NCBI GenBank assembly: GCA_944325525.1
Contig: CALVAK010000006.1
Coordinates: 1-64,000, forward strand
DNA from: Candidatus Gastranaerophilales bacterium
GTDB lineage: Bacteria > Cyanobacteriota > Vampirovibrionia > Gastranaerophilales > Gastranaerophilaceae
DNA length: 64,000 bases
Reading direction: 5' to 3'
In this document: in pieces, positions 53,974 through 62,251 of the stretch
Layout of the letters: each line of letters opens with the position of its first letter
Numbering within the stretch: position 1 is the stretch's first letter
The notes under the pieces: model-generated
Databases searched by the model: none
The model's input: the letters and a program-made list of their open reading frames with translations, nothing else
What the model was told of the DNA's origin: nothing
Program-made: the position numbers and the translations under genes

Positions 53974-55758
53974 ATGGAAAAGAATAATGAAACCCTGCAT
54001 ATATTGAGACACTCAGCTTCTCATATTATGGCACAAGCTGTTCAAAAATTGTATCCTAACGCAAAACTTGCGATAGGGCCTGCCATTGAAACCGGATTTT
54101 ATTATGATTTTGATTTAGATAATCATACTTTTTCCGATGAGGATTTAATTAAAATTGAAAATGAAATGAAAAATATAATAAAGCAGAATCTTGTTTTTGA
54201 AAAACATGAAATAAAAGATGTTCAAAAACAAATCGAAGAGTTTAAAAAAGAAGGTGAAATATATAAAGCCGAACTACTAGAAGAACATAGAAATGATAAT
54301 CCGACCTTATATCTGACAAAAGACAGAGAAGGCAATGTTTTATTTAATGATTTATGTTCCGGTCCGCATTTACCTAATACAACATATATAAAAGGAAATG
54401 CCATTAAAGTTTTAAAGACGGCAGGTGCATACTGGAGAGGTAATGAAAAAAATAAAATGCTCCAGAGAATATATGCTACAGCCTTCTGGTCAAAAGAAGA
54501 TCTGGATAAGTATTTGAATTTCCTTGAAGAAGCACAAAAGAGAGATCACAGAAAATTAGCATCTCAGCTTGATTTATTCTCTGTTCGTGAAGAAATAGGC
54601 GGAGGACTTGTATTATGGCATCCTAATCTTTCTATTGTCAGAGAAGAAATTGAAAATTACTGGAGAAGTGAACACAGGAAAAGAGGATACGTCATTGTTC
54701 ATACTCCGCAGCTTGCAAAATCTAAACTATGGGAAATTTCAGGACATATTGACCATTATAAAGAAAATATGTTCTTTATACAGAAAGAAAATGATGAAGA
54801 TGAACAATATATAGTAAAACCGATGAATTGTCCTTTTCATATTATGATTTATCAGTCAAACAGATATTCATACCGTTCATTGCCGTTAAGAATGGCCGAG
54901 CTCGGAACTGTATACAGAAAAGAAAAATCAGGAGCTTTGTCCGGTTTAACACGTGTACAAGGTTTTACTCAGGATGATGCACATATTTTCTGCACTCCGG
55001 AACAACTTGTCGATGAAATTAATGCCATTATTGATTTTGTTTCTGACACTATGAAAATTTTCAATATGGATTTTGAAGTTGAACTTTCGACAAGACCTGA
55101 AAGTTATGTAGGTGACATAAAAAACTGGGAGCTGGCTGAAGCCGGATTAAAAGAAGCAATGGATAAACGTAAAATGCACTATGAAATTAATGAAGGTGAT
55201 GGTGCTTTCTACGGTCCAAAAATTGATTTTAAGGTAAAAGATGCAATAGGAAGAACATGGCAGTGTGCGACAATACAACTTGATTTTAACCTGCCAGAAA
55301 GATTTAATATTAAATATCAGGATAAAGACGGGCAAATGAAAACACCGGTTATGCTTCACCGTGTAATATTCGGATCAATGGAACGTTTCCACGGAATATT
55401 AATAGAACATTATGCGGGTGCTTTCCCGATGTGGCTTGCTCCGACTCAGGTTGCAATAGTTCCTATCTCAGAACGTCACAATGATTATGCTAAGAATATT
55501 TATGATAAATTATTTGCTTCAGGAATAAGGGTTAAACTTGATGACCGAAGTGAAAGTATGAGTTATAAAATAAGAGAAGCATTGCAAGATAATAAAATAC
55601 CTTATGTACTTGTAGTAGGCGACAAAGAAATCGAACAAAATAAAGCAGCAATAAGAATCAGAGGTATTGGTGAATCCGGAACTTTGTCTGTTGATGAATT
55701 TTTACACAAAGCTCTCGAAAAAATTCAAACAAAAACTCAAGATTTAACTTTAATCTAA
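53974..55758 (+). CDS. thrS: Threonyl-tRNA synthetase lacking the TGS domain
   Basis: The 594-residue protein starts directly at the editing domain (LRHSASHIMAQAV, H13 and H17, with DLCSGPHLPNT further on) and lacks the roughly 60-residue TGS domain found at the N-terminus of most bacterial ThrRS. The class II core follows with YIVKPMNCPFHIMIY, RMAELGTVYRKE and LSGLTRVQGFTQDDAH, then the C-terminal anticodon-binding domain (490-590). GGAGAGAAAAGGA precedes the ATG and no in-frame extension is present. Such shorter forms are known and can be active. Confidence 0.96.
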   Translation: MEKNNETLHILRHSASHIMAQAVQKLYPNAKLAIGPAIETGFYYDFDLDNHTFSDEDLIKIENEMKNIIKQNLVFEKHEIKDVQKQIEEFKKEGEIYKAELLEEHRNDNPTLYLTKDREGNVLFNDLCSGPHLPNTTYIKGNAIKVLKTAGAYWRGNEKNKMLQRIYATAFWSKEDLDKYLNFLEEAQKRDHRKLASQLDLFSVREEIGGGLVLWHPNLSIVREEIENYWRSEHRKRGYVIVHTPQLAKSKLWEISGHIDHYKENMFFIQKENDEDEQYIVKPMNCPFHIMIYQSNRYSYRSLPLRMAELGTVYRKEKSGALSGLTRVQGFTQDDAHIFCTPEQLVDEINAIIDFVSDTMKIFNMDFEVELSTRPESYVGDIKNWELAEAGLKEAMDKRKMHYEINEGDGAFYGPKIDFKVKDAIGRTWQCATIQLDFNLPERFNIKYQDKDGQMKTPVMLHRVIFGSMERFHGILIEHYAGAFPMWLAPTQVAIVPISERHNDYAKNIYDKLFASGIRVKLDDRSESMSYKIREALQDNKIPYVLVVGDKEIEQNKAAIRIRGIGESGTLSVDEFLHKALEKIQTKTQDLTLI

Positions 55759-55869
55759 TCAAGAGCCGCTTGCGATAAATGATTTTTGTCCTGCATGGCT
55801 AACCATCTTCTACTCACAATCCGATTATTGTTAATTCTCCTCTGGCATAATCAAGTACAAAATAAGTAA

Positions 55870-55899
55870 TTGATATTTATTTAAAACATTTGCTATAAT
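55870..55899 (+). promoter_or_regulatory. Extended -10 promoter placing transcription at the start codon
   Basis: TTGATA (55870-55875), 18 bases, then TATAAT (55894-55899) with TG at the extended -10 position. The start codon follows six bases after the hexamer, so the transcript should begin at or within a base of the ATG. No ribosome binding site is present. Confidence 0.7.
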
Positions 55900-55905
55900 G
55901 GATGT

Positions 55906-56568
55906 ATGAAAAAATTACTGTCAGTATTAATATTATTTGTTTTTTTAGCATTACCTTCATTTGCGGACATTTTGCCTTTAAGTTCAAAAAGCATTCAACA
56001 CTATGGAATCGGTGTATTAAATATGCCTAAAAATTACACCGTTTATCAATATCCGTACAAAGAAGCAAAAATATTAAAAGAAGTAAGCTATGATAATATT
56101 CGAAAAACTGCAATTGTAAATACTGTCGATATGAGAAAGGTACATTATGTAGCTTTTGTACCTTCTGAAAATGTTGCCCTGCTGACTGTAGACTTAAACC
56201 CCGGTAATGACTGGTATTGCGTTTTTTTAAACCAGCAGACAGGAGAAACAGGCTGGGTATATAATGAAAACAAACAGGATTTTTATACTTACAGGCAAAT
56301 GTTTTATAAGTGGGGTAAAAAATACGGCATAAGATTATTTAATGATTTATCACCCGAAGAAAAAGTATTATATTCAAAAGAAGATAAAACATCAAAGGTG
56401 GTTCATGAACTGCAATATCCTAAATATATAACATTTACCGTAATACGTGGAAACTGGCTTTTAGCTACAGTGAATGATTTGACAAAACAGCCCAAAGTCG
56501 GCTGGTTCAACTGGAGAAATGATGACGGAACATTAAATATGTTTCCTAACTTCAAAGAGCAACCTTAA
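55906..56568 (+). CDS. Secreted protein with two SH3-like segments
   Basis: The 220-residue protein has a signal peptide (1-20, ending at SFA). Two halves read like bacterial SH3 domains: VYQYPYKEAKILKEV ... WYCVFLNQQTGETGWVY (45-125) and VLYSKEDKTSKVVHEL ... GNWLLATVN ... VGWFNW (150-207). Such domains bind cell-wall peptides or proteins in the periplasm. It is probably translated from a leaderless mRNA. Its stop overlaps that of the convergent gene by four bases. Confidence 0.7.
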   Translation: MKKLLSVLILFVFLALPSFADILPLSSKSIQHYGIGVLNMPKNYTVYQYPYKEAKILKEVSYDNIRKTAIVNTVDMRKVHYVAFVPSENVALLTVDLNPGNDWYCVFLNQQTGETGWVYNENKQDFYTYRQMFYKWGKKYGIRLFNDLSPEEKVLYSKEDKTSKVVHELQYPKYITFTVIRGNWLLATVNDLTKQPKVGWFNWRNDDGTLNMFPNFKEQP

Positions 56569-57443
56569 TTCATATTGTTTCTTATTTTGTCTTCCATCCC
56601 GAATTCAAATATTTTATAAATAGTGCGTACGGGTTCTTTTACAACTTCATCTATCTTGTCTATATCTTTATAATGTAATTTTGGTGTAGAAGTGTGAGTT
56701 TTCAAACTCCCGTATAAATTTTGTGCCCCAAGCCTCATTGATAAAAAAGAAAAAGGATTAAAGTTTTCTATTCCCAATTCTTGTAATTTTTGTATATTAT
56801 CATACAATCCTTCATTAATACTTTCAAAAGTTATATTATCCTTATTAAGCCCCATTTCATCACTTCTTATAAATTGCTCAAATAATCTCAAACTTTTACC
56901 GGAATCACAATAGTCCTGAAAAATATATGTCTTACCTGATGATTCAACCTCTTCAGGACTAAGACCCGATTTATATATAAAATCCCTGTATTTTTCAAAA
57001 CCTTCTTCTTTTGTTAATTCACGTCCGTCTTCAATCCCGAATTGAAGCCCTGATATTGGAATTATATGTGTTTTTACACCCATCATTGCAAGACATTTTG
57101 CAATCATTGAACAAGAACGCCCGATTGATATATATTCCCAGTTGTTTTCTCCGTATCTATCATCATATACAGCCTTCAATACAGTTGAAGCTTTAATACA
57201 ATCATCTATTACTTCTTCCTGATAATTGTCAATTTCTTTTCTCAGTATATTTTTCTCATCTTTACTTAAAGTTTCATAATCTTTGTCGAGTAATTCTCTA
57301 ATATTGCCTTTAAAAGAAGGATTAGAAGAATTAGTACTTCTTACAAATATATCATTAGAAATACCATTATTAAAAACCTTTTTTATTCCGCTGTTTACAG
57401 GCTTAAATGTATTAAATCCAAAAATATTATTTCTTACTTCCAT
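56565..57443 (-). CDS. Lineage-specific protein with a phosphoribosyltransferase-like core and N-terminal tag
   Basis: The 292-residue protein opens with MEVRNNIFGFN and has NPSFKG at 41-46, the tag motif seen in several proteins here. Residues 102-125 (WEYISIGRSCSMIAKCLA) resemble the first strand and loop of type I phosphoribosyltransferases, and 174-184 (IFQDYCDSGKS) resembles their PRPP-binding loop. One of the two usual acidic residues is replaced (QDY instead of DDV/DDT), so activity is uncertain. No substrate can be assigned. Confidence 0.6.
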   Translation of the reverse strand: MEVRNNIFGFNTFKPVNSGIKKVFNNGISNDIFVRSTNSSNPSFKGNIRELLDKDYETLSKDEKNILRKEIDNYQEEVIDDCIKASTVLKAVYDDRYGENNWEYISIGRSCSMIAKCLAMMGVKTHIIPISGLQFGIEDGRELTKEEGFEKYRDFIYKSGLSPEEVESSGKTYIFQDYCDSGKSLRLFEQFIRSDEMGLNKDNITFESINEGLYDNIQKLQELGIENFNPFSFLSMRLGAQNLYGSLKTHTSTPKLHYKDIDKIDEVVKEPVRTIYKIFEFGMEDKIRNNMN

Positions 57444-57508
57444 AGCACTGTATATAAAAAAAGAAACAAAAAAAAATTGCTTCTTTTAAATATTAAACTA
57501 TAAATAAA

Positions 57509-57775
57509 TTAAACATTATCTTTATTGTGCTCTGGTAAAGAAGCCGAATATTCAGCAAGGATTCTTGCTATATCAGAACCCTTAATAACAACTTCAAGAA
57601 TTAATTGAGCGTTTATAAGAAGTTTATCGGTATATTCAAGTTCATCGGTATCAAAAATTTCAAATTCAACAAAATCCATGCCGACATAGTTAATTTTACC
57701 ATATCCTTCACTTGTTCCCCATTTCATAAAAACAAGTTGTCTTTCAAATAATTTGAGTTTATCTACCAGTCTCAT
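57509..57775 (-). CDS. Small predicted beta-barrel protein, 88 residues
   Basis: I start at the ATG at 57775, with GGAG ten bases upstream. The protein begins MRLVDKLKLFERQLVFMKW and contains GKINYVGMDFVEFEIFD, a pattern common in small Sm- or SH3-like barrels, followed by an LLINAQLILEVVI strand. It could be an RNA-binding or adaptor protein; no family is recognised. Confidence 0.6.
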   Translation of the reverse strand: MRLVDKLKLFERQLVFMKWGTSEGYGKINYVGMDFVEFEIFDTDELEYTDKLLINAQLILEVVIKGSDIARILAEYSASLPEHNKDNV

Positions 57776-57942
57776 GAAAAAACTTCTCCACGTATCCTTT
57801 AATATCATGATAATAATTTTTACTTTTAAAGTCAATTAATAACAACAAAGGTTTTGTAAATTTTTGAAACAAGAAATTGTTATATATATCAATAATTAAT
57901 TTTTATAGATATTATTCTTTACGTAGTACAAAAAGGTAATAT

Positions 57943-58998
57943 ATGCAGGTTGGAAATATATCAAATATTTATAATATAAAAAATGGACTTATTTTAAAAA
58001 GAACACCGTCGTTTAGATCTGGTAATTGCAGTGATTCTTTTGAAAGAACAACATCTAATCTGGTTTCACAACCTAACAAACAAACCGCAGCCGAAGAAGA
58101 AAGTGAAATAAGAACATTATTTAAAGATGAAAAATTAATGACTGAAAAATTAAGAGCGGTTATAAAGAATCCTGACGATAATATAATAGGAAAAGGATTC
58201 AGTCACAGTGCATATAAACTCCCGGGATTTGATGATTACATTCTAAGAAAAGTAAATAGAGCAACTATAAGTCCTGATTTTAAAATAATAGACATAAAAG
58301 ATACCTCGGATAAAAATTTAAAAGTAAATATAGGGCAGAAGATAGGAGAAATTACGGTAGCTGATAGAAAAAGCTTCTTCCCGGTTGTTATAGAAGTATT
58401 AAAAAAACAAAAAGGAACCCCAATAGGAAATCCTCCTTCTGAAGCAATATTTTCTGAAAATACAGGAAATTTAAAAGAAGGCGAACTCCCCTACGGCGAT
58501 ATTGTAAGAAAAGAAACATACGCACAAAGCCTCCATAGTCTTGCAAAACTACCTGTTGAAGCTTATGAAAAACTTATTGAAAATATACAAAAAGCTTATG
58601 CGGCAGGATACTCTTTTGACCATTTAAACTCTAATAATTTACTTATTGATGAAGAAAACGGAAACATTAATATTATCGATATGGAAAAAGCAAGACAAAG
58701 AATAGATTATGGGAATATTCTTTACGCTTTAACAAATATATACTATTTCTCTACATATACAAGTAAATATGACGGTGATATTATGGCAGGAGAACAAATA
58801 GAAGCTGTTCTGGAAGATACAATTGAAATTACGGATAAATATATTCAGGCAATGAAAAATAAAAACGTAAAATTCGATAAAGAGGAATATTCATACGAAT
58901 TTCTAAAATTCCTCTCAAGTCTGCCTTGTTCTTTTTATTGCAAAACAGCCGGTATTGATGATAAATGGAATTATTTTGAACAAATAGGTGTTGCCTAA
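57943..58998 (+). CDS. Protein-kinase-fold protein with N-terminal tag
   Basis: The 351-residue protein starts MQVGNISNIYN with TPSFRSG at 21-27, then a 50-residue linker. A kinase-like core follows: a glycine-rich loop IIGKGFSHSAY (81-91), the lysine K103 in YILRKV, a catalytic-loop pattern D226-x4-N231 (FDHLNSNNLL), and D246 in NIIDME as the metal-binding aspartate. The HRD motif is reduced to FDH, as in many aminoglycoside-kinase-like and effector kinases. AAAAAGG precedes the ATG. The target is unknown. The tag and lineage-restricted look suggest a dedicated cellular destination. Confidence 0.65.
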   Translation: MQVGNISNIYNIKNGLILKRTPSFRSGNCSDSFERTTSNLVSQPNKQTAAEEESEIRTLFKDEKLMTEKLRAVIKNPDDNIIGKGFSHSAYKLPGFDDYILRKVNRATISPDFKIIDIKDTSDKNLKVNIGQKIGEITVADRKSFFPVVIEVLKKQKGTPIGNPPSEAIFSENTGNLKEGELPYGDIVRKETYAQSLHSLAKLPVEAYEKLIENIQKAYAAGYSFDHLNSNNLLIDEENGNINIIDMEKARQRIDYGNILYALTNIYYFSTYTSKYDGDIMAGEQIEAVLEDTIEITDKYIQAMKNKNVKFDKEEYSYEFLKFLSSLPCSFYCKTAGIDDKWNYFEQIGVA

Positions 58999-59063
58999 AT
59001 TTGTAAATTTTAATTATTTTATCTTTACAAATTAAATAAAAATATTTTGTTTTCTTTTTAATT

Positions 59064-59093
59064 TTGGTATATTCAAAAGAAATATTTTATTAT
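59064..59093 (+). promoter_or_regulatory. Promoter of the uridine-kinase-like gene
   Basis: TTGGTA (59064-59069), 18 bases, then TATTAT (59088-59093). The ATG at 59103 lies only nine bases after the -10 hexamer and has no ribosome binding site, so the transcript leader would be at most about three bases. Confidence 0.5.
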
Positions 59094-59102
59094 AGTAAGA
59101 TT

Positions 59103-60011
59103 ATGAATAAAACATACAACATACTCGATGAAGAAAAAGAAAAAAACAATGAACTGTTTGAACAAAAATTAAATTCCAATCAAACTTTTCACGAAAAATA
59201 TGTTTCTTCCCCTATAAATAATATAAATTTTGTTGAAATGCAGTTGTTTAAAATTTTTGAGGATGAAGTAAATTCTCAAAACGGAATTATCCATAATTAT
59301 AAAAAATCTGTAGTTTATAAACTGGCAAGATTTTTAACAGGATATATTAAACGTTCCGCATCAATAGGAATAGCAGGAGAAACAGCAAGCGGAAAATCAA
59401 CCATTACACTTGATATTATAGAAACTATTGAACTTTTTGCTAAAGCTTTTGATATAGACAATATAATTACCCGTGTTAATACTGACGATTATTACTATGA
59501 TCGTTCTGAAGAAGTAAAAAAAGCAGGCGGAATGGCTGAATTTGCCAAAAATTATGATTTTGATATTCCTGATGCACTTGAATTGGACTTAATGAAAAAG
59601 CACATTAGTGAACTTCTTAGCGGCAAAGTTGTTATGCTGCCTAAATATGATATGTCGGGTACAACAATAAGAATTGATAATCACACTCTAGCATATCCAT
59701 CAAAGATTATTATATCTGAAGGATTATATACACTTACTGAAAAAGTCAAAGATGCTTTTGATTTTAAAATATATGTTGATATTGATAGCAACATCCAGAA
59801 AGAACGTTTCTTTATAAGAGCAAAAGAAAGAGATCTGGGAGATTCTGCCTATAACATATATAAAAATGCATCTGATAAAGCAAAAATATATATAAAACCC
59901 TGCCGTAACATTGCAGATATTGTATTATCAGGCGAAGCTGACAGAAACGGATATAAAATATTTATAAATAAAATACTTGCTGTTGCCCAGCAACTGCATT
60001 TTCATAAATAA
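59103..60011 (+). CDS. Uridine kinase/phosphoribulokinase-family P-loop kinase
   Basis: The 302-residue protein has a Walker A loop GIAGETASGKST near residue 88, VNTDDYYYD as the substrate-side motif, a FDIPDALELDLMKKH stretch and a lid region with RFFIRAKERDLGD. This fits the uridine kinase/PRK/pantothenate kinase group. The 85-residue N-terminal extension is unusual. I reject the TTG start at 59064 because it lies in the promoter -35. Substrate could be uridine or another small molecule. nadD follows eight bases later. Confidence 0.82.
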   Translation: MNKTYNILDEEKEKNNELFEQKLNSNQTFHEKYVSSPINNINFVEMQLFKIFEDEVNSQNGIIHNYKKSVVYKLARFLTGYIKRSASIGIAGETASGKSTITLDIIETIELFAKAFDIDNIITRVNTDDYYYDRSEEVKKAGGMAEFAKNYDFDIPDALELDLMKKHISELLSGKVVMLPKYDMSGTTIRIDNHTLAYPSKIIISEGLYTLTEKVKDAFDFKIYVDIDSNIQKERFFIRAKERDLGDSAYNIYKNASDKAKIYIKPCRNIADIVLSGEADRNGYKIFINKILAVAQQLHFHK

Positions 60012-60019
60012 GGATAATT

Positions 60020-60619
60020 ATGAGTATTTGTCTTTATCAAGGTAGTTTCAACCCTATACATAATGCACATCTTGCTGTTGCGAAATATGTATATAATAAT
60101 TTTAATTTTGACAAAATTACTTTTATTCCTGCATTTATACCACCCCACAAAGATTTGAATAATTTTGGCACAATAAACGCTTTTCACAGATTAAATATGG
60201 TAGAACTTGCCATTAAGGATATTCCGTATTTTGAAGTTTCTGCAATTGAATATACAAGAAACAAACCATCCTATACTTATGACACAATCATTCAGATTTA
60301 TGAAATAGTAAAACCTAAAGAAAAAATAAACTTTATTATAGGTACTGATGCGTTTGAAAATATTGAAACATGGCATAGATCGGAAGATTTAAAAAAACTA
60401 ATAGATTTTATTTTGTTCATACGTGAAGAAAATTTTAATGAAACAAAAATTTTGAATTTAAAAGCAAAAGGCTATAACTACAAACTTATGAAAATGCCGT
60501 TTATTGATATATCATCAAGCCTGATTCGTGAAAAAATTAAACATAATGAAAATATTTGTGATATAGTACCATTAAGTGTCGCAAATTATATAAAAGAAAA
60601 TGCAGTATACAAAATATAA
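60020..60619 (+). CDS. nadD: Nicotinate-nucleotide adenylyltransferase
   Basis: NadD adenylates nicotinate mononucleotide in NAD biosynthesis. The 199-residue protein has the nucleotidyltransferase motif GSFNPIHNAHL at residues 8-18, IPAFIPPHK, the mid-protein FIIGTDAFENIETWH and the C-terminal DISSSLIREKI. AAGGA precedes the ATG. Its end overlaps yqeK by 20 bases. Confidence 0.95.
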   Translation: MSICLYQGSFNPIHNAHLAVAKYVYNNFNFDKITFIPAFIPPHKDLNNFGTINAFHRLNMVELAIKDIPYFEVSAIEYTRNKPSYTYDTIIQIYEIVKPKEKINFIIGTDAFENIETWHRSEDLKKLIDFILFIREENFNETKILNLKAKGYNYKLMKMPFIDISSSLIREKIKHNENICDIVPLSVANYIKENAVYKI

Positions 60620-61196
60620 TATAGAAGAAATAAAAGAAAAGTTAAAAAATTGTCTTTCGGAAGAAAGATTTCTTCATTCGATAGGAACAATGGAAAAAGC
60701 TGTTGAACTTGCACAAAGATTTCACTGTGACATTGAAAAAGCTAAAACTGCCGGTCTTTTACATGACTGTGCAAAATGCCTTCCCGGGGATGAAATGGAA
60801 AAACTAAAAAATTCATTTGAAGAATGTGAAAAAATAAGTGAAAAAACCTGGCATGCTCCTATCGGGGCAATTGTTGCAAGGAAAGAATACGGTGTTACTG
60901 ATGAAGAAATTCTATCTGCAATAAGATGGCATACCATCGGTAAAAAAAATATGTCAGATTTTGAAAAAATTATTTTTATTGCTGATAAAATTGAATGCAG
61001 AACACGAGAAGAAAAATATAGAAAAAAGATAGAAAAAGTTCTTAATAAAACAAACAGCCTTGATGAAGCTCTTTTAAAAAGCTTTAAACTAACAATAAAA
61101 AGTCTGCTAAAAAGAAAACTGCCTATTTGTTTTCAGACAATTGATGTTTATAATGATTTAATATATAAAACTGCAAAAACAGTAAAAAAATATTAA
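60600..61196 (+). CDS. yqeK: HD-domain hydrolase YqeK
   Basis: The 198-residue HD protein has RFLHSIGTMEKAVELA, the metal-binding GLLHDCAKCLPGDEM, HAPIGAIVARKEYG and IRWHTIGKKNM. YqeK enzymes hydrolyse diadenosine tetraphosphate symmetrically, and the nadD-yqeK order is widespread. It overlaps nadD by 20 bases, so translation is likely coupled. rsfS, the usual third gene, is elsewhere in the window (31416). Confidence 0.92.
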   Translation: MQYTKYNIEEIKEKLKNCLSEERFLHSIGTMEKAVELAQRFHCDIEKAKTAGLLHDCAKCLPGDEMEKLKNSFEECEKISEKTWHAPIGAIVARKEYGVTDEEILSAIRWHTIGKKNMSDFEKIIFIADKIECRTREEKYRKKIEKVLNKTNSLDEALLKSFKLTIKSLLKRKLPICFQTIDVYNDLIYKTAKTVKKY

Positions 61197-61198
61197 AC

Positions 61199-61591
61199 TT
61201 ATTCATTTAATTTAAGAAACATAAAATTCAAATATAATGCAAAACTTACCCATCCCCAATATGGTAATAATAAAGCAGCTGCAAGTTTAGAATATCTATA
61301 AAAAGCAATTATTGTAAGTATTATAAAAATCCATATAAAACATATAACAATAAAAGCCATTGATATATTTTTTATACCAAAAAAAACGACAGGCCATAAA
61401 AAATTAAGTATAAGCTGAGTGAAAAAGAATATTAAAGGTTTTTTTTCAGGCAGTTCTTTTTTACTTTTTATAAAAAATATAAAAGACATAGTAATCAAAA
61501 TATATAAAACAGACCAGACCGGCATAAAAATTGAATCCGGCGGATTTAAAAAAGGTTTATCTAAATTTTGATACCATTCCATATTTTGCAT
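61199..61591 (-). CDS. TspO/MBR-family tryptophan-rich membrane protein, short N-terminus
   Basis: TspO proteins bind porphyrins and other hydrophobic ligands. The typical WYQNLDKPFLNPPDSIF is followed by VWSVLYILI, a QLILNFLWPVVFF helix and the closing PYWGWVSFALYLN. The usual first membrane helix before the WY motif is missing, leaving four helices. The ATG at 61591 gives 130 residues; a TTG at 61633 is possible but adds only polar residues. It converges with yqeK, two bases between stops. Confidence 0.82.
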   Translation of the reverse strand: MQNMEWYQNLDKPFLNPPDSIFMPVWSVLYILITMSFIFFIKSKKELPEKKPLIFFFTQLILNFLWPVVFFGIKNISMAFIVICFIWIFIILTIIAFYRYSKLAAALLLPYWGWVSFALYLNFMFLKLNE

Positions 61592-61672
61592 ATTTATTAT
61601 TTTAATACCTTTTACTTTACTTTTAATTGTCAAAATAACTAGTATTTTATATAACTAAATAAGGAGATAAAT

Positions 61673-62251
61673 ATGAATATACCAATTCCTACTAAAATAC
61701 CATTTTTTGTGGTATTACCGGTTGCTATAGTTATTTTAATTATCGGTTTTAATGTATGTTTAAATTCATTTTTTAAACTTGAAGTTTTTAAATCAATTAA
61801 ATGCGATAAATCTAAAGGTTATTGCAGCGTCTATTCAATAACTGCAGGTGATGCATTAAAATCTATGGAAAAAAAAGACATATCAAAAATTGAGGATAAA
61901 ATAAAAGAACCAAAGCTAACATTTAAGATTTCTGATATAAAAGGTTTTCAATGTAAAAAATATAAAAAAAATTTCAACATAGGGGTTACAATGGGTGATA
62001 TGAGAGAATTTCCCACTCATCAAACAAACCACCACTATAAAAATAAGAAAGAAACCAGGAAACAAATTGAATACGGTTATAATGCATATATTGTATTCAA
62101 AAATAATAAATCTGAAAAGTTAAATTCATATGAAGATATAAATATATGCAAAAACAGCTGTAAAAATATTTATGAAAACATCAAAAATCTTCCTGAAACA
62201 GGTCTGGTTGAAGTGTTTTTAATAGGAAATACAACTGACAAAAAAAATTAA
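61673..62251 (+). CDS. Membrane-anchored protein of unknown function
   Basis: The 192-residue protein has one N-terminal helix (about 9-32), then a lysine-rich, cysteine-containing soluble part (C44, C51, C94, C154, C158) and a histidine cluster near residue 120 (THQTNHH). AAGGAG precedes the ATG. It overlaps the convergent pflA stop by four bases. No family is recognised. Confidence 0.65.
   Translation: MNIPIPTKIPFFVVLPVAIVILIIGFNVCLNSFFKLEVFKSIKCDKSKGYCSVYSITAGDALKSMEKKDISKIEDKIKEPKLTFKISDIKGFQCKKYKKNFNIGVTMGDMREFPTHQTNHHYKNKKETRKQIEYGYNAYIVFKNNKSEKLNSYEDINICKNSCKNIYENIKNLPETGLVEVFLIGNTTDKKN

Noticed and set aside
59064..59102. TTG start adding 13 residues to the uridine-kinase-like protein
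   Set aside because: The TTG is part of the -35 hexamer and has no ribosome binding site; the ATG at 59103 fits the promoter better.
61592..61633. TTG start for the TspO-like protein
   Set aside because: The added residues are polar and do not supply the missing helix, and no ribosome binding site precedes the TTG.
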